A stretch of DNA of 44,262 nucleotides from an uncultured Butyricicoccus sp. GTDB lineage: Bacteria; Bacillota; Clostridia; Oscillospirales; Butyricicoccaceae. The notes under the pieces were generated by a model that had not been told where the DNA came from, ran no database searches, and saw only the letters and a list, made by a program, of their open reading frames with translations. The stretch is from positions 1 to 44,262 of the forward strand of contig CAJFUJ010000029.1 in NCBI GenBank assembly GCA_904420185.1. The letters are read 5' to 3'. The position numbers and the translations under genes were made by a program. Shown in pieces: positions 8,092 through 14,962 of the stretch (positions are counted from its first letter, which is position 1; the number at the start of each line of letters is the position of its first letter).

Positions 8092-8664
8092 TCACGCTGT
8101 GCGCATGGGTTGCATCGCCAGCAGTTGCGTGACCGTGTTGCCGGCGCGCAGCGCCCCTTCAAAGGCGGCCCGGCAGGCGTCAAACGCCGCAAACGACCGC
8201 TTGGCCTGCTCCACGTCGGTGTAGACCTTCCAGTAGCCGCACAGCTTGCAGCCAGCCCCCTTGTATTTTTGGAAGGCGCATACGTCGGCCGTGGGATACC
8301 CCAGGAATAGGCCGATCTCGTGGGGGAATCCGTCCCCGGTTTGCAGCCGGCGCTTCAAATATGCCAGCTGCGCGGCCAGGCCGCCGGACGGATAGCCCGC
8401 CCGCGCCAGCAGCGCGCCCACCGCCGGCTGGGACAGCTGCCGCTCGAGCAGGTCGGGGCGGTACACCAGCACCAGCCACCCGGCTGCGCCCCCGCGCACA
8501 AGCTCCAGCGCCACGCCGTAGGGGGCAAAGGCGGCCCGGTAGCGCCGCAACAGGGCGGGCAGGCCGGCCAGGCGCGGAAAGCACAAAAGGCTCGCGGGTT
8601 TGAGGGAACAAAAGGTCGGCGCGCAGTGGTGCGCAAGCGCTTGTTCAAACCGGTCGGACTGCAT
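8092..8664 (-). CDS. DUF3793 family protein
   Basis: This is a 190-residue soluble protein. The block HEIGLFLGYPTADVCAFQKY (about residues 115-134), followed by a Cys pair in CKLCGYWKVY, is the signature of DUF3793, a Clostridia family of unproven function often found beside flavodoxins and metal-related genes. The Cys-x2-Cys pair plus CAF could bind a metal or redox centre, but that is a guess. AAGGAGG lies 7 nt before the ATG at 8664. It is the first gene of a two-gene operon, behind a near-consensus promoter and two dyads. It may help haem or iron handling; nothing in the sequence proves it. Confidence 0.88.
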   Translation of the reverse strand: MQSDRFEQALAHHCAPTFCSLKPASLLCFPRLAGLPALLRRYRAAFAPYGVALELVRGGAAGWLVLVYRPDLLERQLSQPAVGALLARAGYPSGGLAAQLAYLKRRLQTGDGFPHEIGLFLGYPTADVCAFQKYKGAGCKLCGYWKVYTDVEQAKRSFAAFDACRAAFEGALRAGNTVTQLLAMQPMRTA

Positions 8665-8677
8665 GAAATCCCTCCTT

Positions 8678-8785
8678 GTTAGCTTGTGCTAACCACGATG
8701 TAAAAAAGAAAGCCGCTATGCTTTTTGTTTGTTAGTCATAGCTAACTTACGAGGATACTATACCACAGCCCCAAGCCGCTGTCAA
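8678..8785 (-). promoter_or_regulatory. Promoter with two TTAGC-type operator dyads
   Basis: On the minus strand, TTGACA (8780-8785) and TATAGT (8757-8762) are 17 bp apart. Two dyads of similar form follow: GTTAG-TCATA-GCTAAC at 8731-8746, right after the expected start site, and GTTAGC-TTGT-GCTAAC at 8678-8693, just before the ribosome site. The TTAG..CTAA outline resembles sites of DtxR/IdeR-type metal repressors. Binding there would block the DUF3793-flavodoxin operon. Confidence 0.65.
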
Positions 8786-8806
8786 GCGTTCCGGCAAAAA
8801 TTTTTC

Positions 8807-8838
8807 AAAAAAAATCCCGCCCTCGTTTGGGGGCGGGG
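8807..8838 (-). terminator. Terminator of the amidase gene
   Basis: Read on the minus strand, CCCGCCC and GGGCGGG (8816-8837) form a stem followed by a T run. A second long hairpin (CAGGCCCTT/AAGGGCCTG, about 8839-8874) lies between it and the amidase stop. Confidence 0.8.
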
Positions 8839-8876
8839 CAGGCCCTTTGGGGGGCGGTGGCCCCCAAGGGCCTGCG

Positions 8877-9629
8877 TTATCCGGCGTAGTTGCGCACCAC
8901 ATATTCCGAACGGACATAGCCTTCCAGGCCTTGGTAACGCACCACATACCAGCCGTCCCATTCGCCGACGATGGACAGCTGGGCCCCGTCCGGCGCACGG
9001 CCAATGACCGCCGCTTGCAGCGAGGGCTTGGACCGAATGTTCAGATTACCGCTGCCAACCTCCACCGTGCCGGTGGAAATGGGCGCGGGCTCGACAAATG
9101 GGATGCCGAAATATTCGGTCAGCGACAGCACCAGATCGCGCGCAATCAGCCCGATGTTGCCCCGGATCCAGGCCGCATCCTCGGGGTTGTCGTGATAGGC
9201 CAGCTCCACCAGCACCGCCGGCGCCCGCGTGCGCGTCACCTCGCCGATCGAGGTGGTCGGACGGGCGTTCACCCGGTCGGGCAACGGGTAGATGGCCTTC
9301 AGATTGGCCGCAATGATGTCCGCCAGCCGCCGGCTGCGGTCCGAGTACGGATAATAATAGACGTCCGACCCCCGGATGCGGCCGGATAGCTGCTCGGGTG
9401 CGGCGTTGGAGTGCAGCGCCAAATGTACATCAAAATTGCCGGCGTTCGACGCCCGGATGGATGACGCAGCCGTCATGTCCGGCGTGTTGCGCACATACCC
9501 GATGCCCGACGCGGTCAGGTAGGGCTCCATGGCATCGGCAATCTGGTTCATCACCGCTTCTTCGCTGTCCTGCCCGTCGTAAAATAGGTTGTATTCTTGG
9601 GTCGATGGGCTGAGATAAATGGTGGGCAT
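8877..9629 (-). CDS. N-acetylmuramoyl-L-alanine amidase with SH3-like domain
   Basis: The 250-residue protein has an Amidase_3 domain (about 1-180) and a bacterial SH3 domain (about 190-248; LNIRSKPSLQ and WYVVRYQGLEGYV). It should cut the bond between muramic acid and the stem peptide in peptidoglycan. Visible active-site parts are Glu24 in the SEEAV helix, His in LALHSNA and Glu in VLVELAYHD. The N-terminal zinc-ligand His of classical CwlB/CwlV enzymes is not obvious: the equivalent region reads SPSTQEYN. There is no signal peptide, as in mother-cell lysis enzymes such as CwlC, so it may act from inside at sporulation or need another release route. GGAGGA lies about 10 nt before the ATG. 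It is monocistronic with a double terminator. Confidence 0.85.
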   Translation of the reverse strand: MPTIYLSPSTQEYNLFYDGQDSEEAVMNQIADAMEPYLTASGIGYVRNTPDMTAASSIRASNAGNFDVHLALHSNAAPEQLSGRIRGSDVYYYPYSDRSRRLADIIAANLKAIYPLPDRVNARPTTSIGEVTRTRAPAVLVELAYHDNPEDAAWIRGNIGLIARDLVLSLTEYFGIPFVEPAPISTGTVEVGSGNLNIRSKPSLQAAVIGRAPDGAQLSIVGEWDGWYVVRYQGLEGYVRSEYVVRNYAG

Positions 9630-9719
9630 TGCAGGGTTCCTCCTCCCAGTGGGTTTGCATTTTCAGACTATGCACCGGCAGGGGGGAGGGTGCGGGGTTT
9701 TTTGCGGCCAAAGGGGAAA

Positions 9720-10231
9720 ACGAAACCGCCGGCAACACAGAATGCTGCCGGCGGCTTCGTTGTCCCACGATCTTATCTTTCTAAACAGAGACTACGGTGA
9801 CATCGCCAAATTACATATAAAAAAGACACCGCCAAATTACATATTAAAGCCCGTAGAATGAAGAAACCGGACCCCATGTGGGAAGGGGGAGACGATTCCT
9901 AGTAAAGAAAACGAAACCCAAAGAGACACAAGCATCAGGATGGCAAAGCACCTCGATGGCGAAGAGACGGCAGACACACAAGAAATTGTCGGGGTACGCA
10001 AGCGCGTAAAATACTTGGATTGACGCCGGAGAGGGGAACCCTCCAGCAAGCATTGGACCACAATAGACAACACAGACCAAATGTGAGCCGAAACCCGCCA
10101 ACAACCATCCGCACTTCAAACACACACACGTTTCAATTGACCGGGAAGAAAGACCATAGACCAACGTTCAACCCATTGAAACCAAATCTCCAGAAGTGCA
10201 ACAGCCGCTTCAGGTTTTGTTCTCTTTAACT
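9720..10231 (-). ncRNA. Candidate long noncoding RNA (about 510 nt)
   Basis: A strong minus-strand promoter at 10238-10266 starts a transcript that meets no convincing gene before a GC-rich hairpin at 9721-9759 (CCGCCGGCA/TGCCGGCGG, then a short T-rich tract). The open frames inside (up to about 106 codons) look like chance frames, lacking ribosome sites and recognisable domains. Local hairpins are visible on the minus strand, for example GCTGGAGGG pairing with CCTCTCCGGC. The transcript is divergent from a phage-like replication gene. Large structured RNAs (GOLLD, ROOL and similar) occur beside phage genes in Firmicutes, but I cannot assign this one to a family from memory. Confidence 0.45.
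9799..9844. repeat. Two direct copies of a 20-bp motif
   Basis: GACATCGCCAAATTACATAT (9799-9818) and GACACCGCCAAATTACATAT (9825-9844) differ by one base and are offset by 26 bp. Spaced near-identical repeats next to GTAG/CTAC-like ends resemble multiple terminal repeats of IS21-type elements, but no transposase is present. It may be a relic end, or protein-binding sites. Confidence 0.6.
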
Positions 10232-10237
10232 GTGCTT

Positions 10238-10266
10238 ATTATAACACGGCTCGCCAAGAATGTCCA
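10238..10266 (-). promoter_or_regulatory. Promoter of the candidate noncoding RNA
   Basis: On the minus strand, TGGACA (10261-10266), 17 bp and TATAAT (10238-10243). It is divergent from the promoter at 10348. Confidence 0.7.
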
Positions 10267-10347
10267 GAGAAACTTTTAATTTTTTCACAAAAATTTTGGC
10301 AGGGGCGGGCGCCGCAAAACCATCGAACAAATGAACGAAAGAAGAGA

Positions 10348-10376
10348 TTGACATTCTATGCAATGCGTGATATAAT
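10348..10376 (+). promoter_or_regulatory. Consensus promoter of the phage-like module
   Basis: TTGACA (10348-10353), 17 bp and TATAAT (10371-10376) match the consensus perfectly. The leader to the ATG at 10494 is about 110 nt. Confidence 0.9.
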
Positions 10377-10493
10377 AGAAGAAAAACCGGGAGAAATTGT
10401 CGCTTGGTTTAACGCATAGCAAGACAATTTTCACGCAATGCTTGGCGCAGGGCCTGCCCCCGCGCCCAATCCCGCCCCAAAGGAGGCATATCC

Positions 10494-11627
10494 ATGGGCA
10501 GACAACCCAAAATCGGCTTGGACTTCTGGCTGCACGACGTCCGCTTGGTGCAGGACCCCAAACTGCGCGGCCCCCGCCAGCGCTTCGGCTATCTCGCACC
10601 CTTTGTGTATGAGTGCCTGCTGGACATCCTTTATAGCGACAAGGGCTACTACATCGAATACACCGACGCCGCCCGCCCCGACGTGCTGTGGCAGCTGGCC
10701 GAAATGACCCGCGGCCAAACCCTCGAACCCACCGAACGCCTGCACGCCGTCATCGAAAGCCTGGTCCAAGCCGGGCTGTTCGACCCCGGCCTCTACCGCC
10801 GCGGCGTGCTCTCCTCCAAGCGGGTGCAAAAAAGCTACTTCACCGCAGCCGCCTCCCGCCAAACCGTGCACATCGACTTTTCCATCTGGCTGCTCGACGA
10901 GGAGGAAATGCGCGAACTCAACCCCTCTGGCAAACATTGTATCCTGCAAAAATTCCTATCAATGAAAGAAGCCAAACAAAACAGGGAAGAATTGGAGATT
11001 TCTCGCCAGAAAATCGGGGTTTTTCGGCCCAAAAATCCACAGAGTAGAGAAGAACAGAGTAGAGAAGAGCAGAGCAGATCAGACCAGACCAGACAAGACC
11101 AGAGCAGACAAGACCAGATCAGACCAGACCAGACAAGACCAGACCCCGCACCGGCCTCCCCCGGGCCACAGCAGGCAGCGCCTGCGCCGGAAGGGCAAGC
11201 AGCCGGTCTGTCTGAGCTGTCTGAGCTGGAAGGGGAAAGACAAACAGCCTGTCTGTCTGAATCTGAAGGCGAAGGGCAAGCACAACCCCAAGGCGAAGGC
11301 CCGGGAACCCGGCCCACCCCCGGGGATTTGCAGGCGTTTTTCGCCCAAATCGAGCGGCAGCTGGACTGCAAACTGGACCGCCCCTTCCGGCGGGAAATGG
11401 CCCGCTGGCTGCAAAAAGGGCTGCATCCGGATGAAATCCGGCAGGCAGCAGCCTGGACCTGCCGCAAAAACCCCCGCAACCGGGCCGGCTACCTGCGCGC
11501 CCTGCTGCGCAACCAATCGGCCGCACCGCCCGCCGCGCCGCCCGGAGACGCCCCGCTGGCCGACTGGGAGAAGGATTGGCTCGCCCAGGTGCAGCAGCGC
11601 AGACGGCAAATGCAAGAGGGCACTTGA
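10494..11627 (+). CDS. Phage-type replication initiator (DUF4373/DnaD-like)
   Basis: The 377-residue protein has an N-terminal winged-helix-like domain of the DUF4373 type (about 1-110; GLDFWLHDVRL, FGYLAPFVYECLLDILYSD, GYYIEYTD). A long low-complexity linker follows (about 180-275, runs of Gln/Ser/Arg/Glu such as QSREEQSREEQSR). The C-terminal helical domain (about 280-340) resembles DnaD/DnaB-II. Such proteins start replication of prophages and plasmids by binding origin DNA and recruiting the helicase. AAAGGAGG precedes the ATG. No integrase, capsid or portal gene is nearby, so this is an isolated module or a prophage remnant. The linker DNA is made of short A/G/C-rich iterations that could be origin iterons. 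Confidence 0.7.
   Translation: MGRQPKIGLDFWLHDVRLVQDPKLRGPRQRFGYLAPFVYECLLDILYSDKGYYIEYTDAARPDVLWQLAEMTRGQTLEPTERLHAVIESLVQAGLFDPGLYRRGVLSSKRVQKSYFTAAASRQTVHIDFSIWLLDEEEMRELNPSGKHCILQKFLSMKEAKQNREELEISRQKIGVFRPKNPQSREEQSREEQSRSDQTRQDQSRQDQIRPDQTRPDPAPASPGPQQAAPAPEGQAAGLSELSELEGERQTACLSESEGEGQAQPQGEGPGTRPTPGDLQAFFAQIERQLDCKLDRPFRREMARWLQKGLHPDEIRQAAAWTCRKNPRNRAGYLRALLRNQSAAPPAAPPGDAPLADWEKDWLAQVQQRRRQMQEGT
11040..11150 (+). repeat. Iteron-like tract inside the initiator gene
   Basis: Repeats of AGTAGAGAAGA and then of AGACCAGACCAGACAAGACC-like units fill about 110 bp of the linker-coding region. Several phages keep their origin as iterons inside the initiator gene; here that is inference. Confidence 0.55.
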
Positions 11628-11666
11628 CCCTTGCACCCCACATCACTTTGCAGGAGGGACCCCCGC

Positions 11667-12095
11667 ATGACAGCAAAAGATTTCCTCATCCGTGGCCGCC
11701 GGCTCAGCGGCCGCCTGGCCGCCTTGCAGGCGTGCAAACGCCGCGCCTATGCGCTGGCCACCCAGGCAACCGCCCCCATCCGCCAGGTCTATGTCAAAGG
11801 CCACAGCGCCCGCCGTCCCGACGACAGCTGGGCCGCCTACGCCACGCTCTGCCAGACCATCGAGGCCGAAACCACCCGCCTGCTCGGCATCCAGGCCGAG
11901 ATCCTGGCCGTGCTCGGCCAAATCGAGGACAACTTCGTGGCGCAGTGCCTGACCGATTACTACGTAAATAGCAAAACCTGGGCCCAGATCGCCGCCGAAA
12001 CCCAATACTCGGAAACCCATCTGTCCCGCATCATCCACGCGCGCGGCCTGCGCCTGGTCGAAGGGCTGCTCCATCCCGGCGCCGCCCTGCGGTGA
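11667..12095 (+). CDS. Phage sigma-like regulator (DUF1492/ArpU type)
   Basis: This 142-residue protein has a helical N-terminal part rich in Ala/Gln and a C-terminal sigma-70 region-4-like helix-turn-helix (about 98-135, YYVNSKTWAQIAAETQYSE then HLSRIIHARGLR). This matches small phage regulators of the DUF1492/ArpU group, which control late genes or packaging. AGGAGGG upstream sets the start at ATG 11667 rather than an earlier frame start at 11631. It follows the initiator gene by about 40 bp and probably shares its mRNA. No late genes are seen downstream; the next gene is a ROK regulator with its own promoter. Confidence 0.7.
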   Translation: MTAKDFLIRGRRLSGRLAALQACKRRAYALATQATAPIRQVYVKGHSARRPDDSWAAYATLCQTIEAETTRLLGIQAEILAVLGQIEDNFVAQCLTDYYVNSKTWAQIAAETQYSETHLSRIIHARGLRLVEGLLHPGAALR

Positions 12096-12123
12096 AGGGC
12101 AGGACGGTTTGGGACAAATCTTG

Positions 12124-12161
12124 CAAACTGGTTTGAATTCCCGGGCAAGCTATGGTATAAT
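12124..12161 (+). promoter_or_regulatory. Promoter and dyad of the ROK-MocR operon
   Basis: TTGAAT (12133-12138), 17 bp and TATAAT (12156-12161). A palindrome CAAAC-TG-GTTTG (12124-12135) overlaps the -35 element and is of the form bound by ROK repressors, suggesting autoregulation. Confidence 0.7.
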
Positions 12162-12196
12162 TCCATAAACGAGATTTGCAAAAGAAGGTGTTCGGC

Positions 12197-13330
12197 TTGA
12201 CGGGAACCGAGAAAATTTCAAATTCCAGAGTGCGCCGCATCAATCGCAACCGGGTGTACCGCTGCCTCTACGGACAGCAAACCCCCAAAACCAAACGCGA
12301 TATCGAGCAGGGCTTGGGCATCAGTATGCCCACCGTGACCCAGAATTTGAAGGAGCTGATGGAGGAGGGCCTGATCGCTTACGTCGGGATGCAGGACTCC
12401 ACCGGCGGCCGCCGCCCCCGGCAGATCGGCATTGTCCCGGCCGCCCGGTTCGCGGTCGGGCTGGAGCTGTCGCCCGAATGCATCCGGTATGTGGCCGTGG
12501 ACCTGGCCGCCCAGGAGATCGCCTTCCAGCAGTTCGACCAGCCCTTTTCCAACACCCCGGCCTATTCCGCCCAGCTGGCCAGCCAACTGGAGGTCTTTCT
12601 GGACCAGTCGGGCCTGGACCGCCAGCGCCTGCTCGGCATCGGCATCACCCTGCCCGGCATCGTGGACAAGGACGGCAAAATCGTGGTCGCCGCACCCGTG
12701 CTGGGCGTGTACCAGGTGTCCGTCTCCCTGCTCACCGGCCACATCCCCTATCCCTGCTTTGTCCAGAACGACGCCACCGCCGGCGGCTTTGCCGAAAACT
12801 GGTTCGGCAACGTGTCGGACAGCATGGCCTACCTCTACTTGGGCAAGGGCGTGGGCGGCGCGCTCATGCTCGAGGGCAAACCCTTTGCCGGGCAGAGCGG
12901 CCGCAGCGCCGAGTTCGGCCACACCTGCGTGCAGCCGGACGGCGCGCTGTGCAACTGCGGCAAACGCGGCTGCCTGGAAGCCTACTGCTCCACCGCCCGC
13001 CTGACCGACGACCTGCACCTGCGCACCGAGCAGTTCTTCTCCGAGCTGCACGCCGGCGGACAGCGCGCCCTGCAAGTGTGGAACCGCTACCTGGACTACC
13101 TGGCGCTGGGCATCCACAACATCCGTATGTCGCTCGACTGCGACGTGCTGCTCGGCGGCGTCATCTCGCCCTACCTGCCCGACTACCTGCCCGACCTGTA
13201 TGACCGGCTGGATAGGCTCAGCCCCTTCCACCAGCCGGGCGGGTTCCTTAAAATCGGCGTGTGCGGCAGCAAAGCCAACTGCATCGGCGTGGCGCTGCAC
13301 TTCATCCAGCAGTTCATCGAACAGGTCTGA
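12197..13330 (+). CDS. ROK-family transcriptional regulator
   Basis: The protein has an N-terminal winged helix (about residues 10-75; YRCLYGQQTPKTKRDIEQGLG, then SMPTVTQNLKELM) and a C-terminal ROK sugar-kinase-like domain (about 85-375) with the zinc motif CNCGKRGCLEAYC. It would repress sugar-catabolic genes until a sugar or phosphosugar binds. The glycine-rich phosphate region and ENDAT-like QNDATAGG stretch are present, so residual kinase-like ligand binding is plausible. The start is taken as TTG 12197 because AAGAAGGTG lies 6-8 nt before it; an earlier TTG at 12176 is possible. The next regulator gene starts 14 bp after its stop. Confidence 0.88.
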   Translation: MTGTEKISNSRVRRINRNRVYRCLYGQQTPKTKRDIEQGLGISMPTVTQNLKELMEEGLIAYVGMQDSTGGRRPRQIGIVPAARFAVGLELSPECIRYVAVDLAAQEIAFQQFDQPFSNTPAYSAQLASQLEVFLDQSGLDRQRLLGIGITLPGIVDKDGKIVVAAPVLGVYQVSVSLLTGHIPYPCFVQNDATAGGFAENWFGNVSDSMAYLYLGKGVGGALMLEGKPFAGQSGRSAEFGHTCVQPDGALCNCGKRGCLEAYCSTARLTDDLHLRTEQFFSELHAGGQRALQVWNRYLDYLALGIHNIRMSLDCDVLLGGVISPYLPDYLPDLYDRLDRLSPFHQPGGFLKIGVCGSKANCIGVALHFIQQFIEQV

Positions 13331-13344
13331 CCAGGGTACACCCC

Positions 13345-14751
13345 ATGATGCGGACCTATCCCCTGGACGCGGGCGCAAAAACCCCGCTGTATGAACAACT
13401 CTACCGCGCCATCCGGCAGGACATCATGTCCGGCGCGCTGGCCGGCGGCCAGCGGATGCCCTCCAAACGGCGCCTGGCCGCCCATCTGGAGGTCAGCCAG
13501 AGCACCATCGAAACCGCTTACGGCCAGCTGGCCGCCGAAGGCTACCTGCTGGCCAAGCCCCGCTCGGGCTACTTTGTGCAGAGCATGGAGCGCGCCGCGC
13601 CGGCCGCCCCTGAAGCCCCGGCCCCCGTAGCCGCGCCGGCCGCGCCGGACGCCCCGGCCGTGGCCTTTGACCTGCGCACCAACCGGGTGGACACCGACGG
13701 GTTCCCGTTTGCCACCTGGGCCAAGCTGCTGCGCGGCGAGCTGACCTGCCGCGCCAGCCAGCTGCTGGACGCGGTGCCGCCCCAGGGCGCGCCCGAGCTG
13801 CGCGCGCAGATCTGCGAATACCTGGCCGAATTCCGCGGCATCCGCGCCCGGCCCGAACAGGTGGTGGTGGGTGCGGGGTCGGAATACCTGCTCATGCTGC
13901 TCATCCAGCTGCTGGGGCGCGAACGGGTATATGCCCTGGAAAACCCGGGCTATCCCCAGCTGCGGCGGGTGTTTTGCGCGGGCGGCGCCCAGGTGGCCCC
14001 CATCGGGCTGGACGGCAGCGGCCTGCGGGTGGACGCCCTGCGCCGCAGCCGCGCCGGCGCGGTCTACCTGACGCCCTCCCACCATTTCCCGCTCGGGGTG
14101 GTCATGCCCGCCGCCCGGCGGCTGGAGGTGCTGCAATGGGCCGCCGAGGGACAGGACCGCTACATCCTGGAGGACGACTATGACTCCGAGTTCCGCTATG
14201 CCTCCCGCCCCATCCCGGCCATGAAGCAGCTCGACCACGCCGGCCGGGTCATCTACCTCAACACCTTCGCCAAAAGCCTGGCCCCTTCGCTGCGCATCGG
14301 CTACATGGTGCTGCCCGAACGGCTGCTGCCCGCCTACCGCGAAACCTTGGGGTTTTACGCCTCCACCGTGCCAAGCTTTGAACAGTACACCCTGGCCCGG
14401 TTTTTGCAGTCGGGCAGCTTTGAACGCCACGTCGCCCGCATCCGCAACCGCTACAAAAGCCGCCGCGACCGGCTGCTGGCTGCCTTGCAGCGCAGCACCC
14501 TGGCCGGGCGGCTGCATGTGACCGGCGCCGAAGCCGGGCTGCACCTGCTGGCCCGGCTGGACGGCCCGCTGAGCGAGGCCCAGATGGTCGCGCGCGCCGC
14601 CCAATGCGGGGTGCGGGTGGCCGGCCTGTCCGGGTATTACCTGCCGGGCAGCGAGGCCTGCCCGCCGGCAACCGTGCTCCTCGGCTACGCCGGGCTGGCC
14701 GGGGACGCGCTCGAGCAAGCAGTCGCCGCACTGGAAACCGCCTGGGGCTGA
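13345..14751 (+). CDS. MocR/PdxR-like GntR-aminotransferase regulator
   Basis: The 468-residue protein starts with a GntR-type winged helix (about 5-75; LYRAIRQDIMSGALAGGQRMP and SKRRLAAHLEVSQSTIETAY), has an Ala/Pro linker, then a fold-type I aminotransferase domain (about 115-465). The PLP Lys is in NTFAKSLAPSLRIGYM. MocR proteins use bound PLP or an amino-compound aldimine as signal and often control vitamin B6 or GABA/amino-acid genes. The start ATG at 13345 has only a weak AGGG ribosome site, so coupling to the ROK gene 14 bp upstream is likely. An intact antisense-RNA unit starts 3 bp after the stop codon, so the mRNA 3' end carries the antisense target (see 14754-14936). Confidence 0.87.
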   Translation: MMRTYPLDAGAKTPLYEQLYRAIRQDIMSGALAGGQRMPSKRRLAAHLEVSQSTIETAYGQLAAEGYLLAKPRSGYFVQSMERAAPAAPEAPAPVAAPAAPDAPAVAFDLRTNRVDTDGFPFATWAKLLRGELTCRASQLLDAVPPQGAPELRAQICEYLAEFRGIRARPEQVVVGAGSEYLLMLLIQLLGRERVYALENPGYPQLRRVFCAGGAQVAPIGLDGSGLRVDALRRSRAGAVYLTPSHHFPLGVVMPAARRLEVLQWAAEGQDRYILEDDYDSEFRYASRPIPAMKQLDHAGRVIYLNTFAKSLAPSLRIGYMVLPERLLPAYRETLGFYASTVPSFEQYTLARFLQSGSFERHVARIRNRYKSRRDRLLAALQRSTLAGRLHVTGAEAGLHLLARLDGPLSEAQMVARAAQCGVRVAGLSGYYLPGSEACPPATVLLGYAGLAGDALEQAVAALETAWG

Positions 14752-14753
14752 GC

Positions 14754-14789
14754 GCAACCGGTTACATCATCGCAATAAAAAAGAAGTAG
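14754..14789 (+). pseudogene. Truncated type I toxin peptide (cassette copy A)
   Basis: Only the last 11 codons and stop survive: A-T-G-Y-I-I-A-I-K-K-K. They align with the tail of the intact peptides at 31218-31286 and 43890-43961. The start codon, ribosome site and promoter are gone, replaced by the end of the MocR gene, whose stop is at 14749-14751. Confidence 0.75.
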
Positions 14790-14872
14790 CCGCCCCTTAA
14801 AGCCCAAGTGAGACGGTTACTTCAAACTACTCTCTAACGGGGCGAGCCGTCTGCTGGCAGCACCGTTTTTCT
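14772..14872 (-). ncRNA. Antisense RNA of cassette copy A (orphan)
   Basis: The minus-strand promoter is TTGACT (14902-14907), 17 bp, TATACT (14879-14884). The RNA begins with the family leader (ACGGTGCTGCC, then GACGGCTCGCCCC). It ends in a hairpin (GAAGTAACCG/GGCGGCTACTTC) with a T run at 14775-14783. It is complementary to the 3' untranslated part of the upstream MocR mRNA. Confidence 0.75.
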
Positions 14873-14907
14873 ACGCCTAGTATACCGCATCCGCAGGAAA
14901 AAGTCAA

Positions 14908-14936
14908 GCGCCCGCCAACCGGCAGGGCGCATTTTT
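14908..14936 (+). terminator. Terminator closing cassette copy A
   Basis: GCGCCCGCC, AACC loop and GGCAGGGCGC, then ATTTTT. In intact cassettes this hairpin ends the toxin mRNA; here it would end the MocR mRNA. Confidence 0.75.
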
Positions 14937-14962
14937 GCGTTGCGGCCCAGGATGCCCGGATG

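Noticed and set aside
9844-10164. Overlapping minus-strand frames of 64-106 codons
   Set aside because: Three frames overlap, none has a convincing ribosome site and none shows a domain. The region was treated as noncoding.
13183-14757. Long minus-strand open frame opposite the MocR gene
   Set aside because: GC-rich third positions keep antisense frames open. The plus-strand frame has full domain motifs; the shadow has none. The same applies to other long antisense frames, such as those over treC and over the lyase gene.
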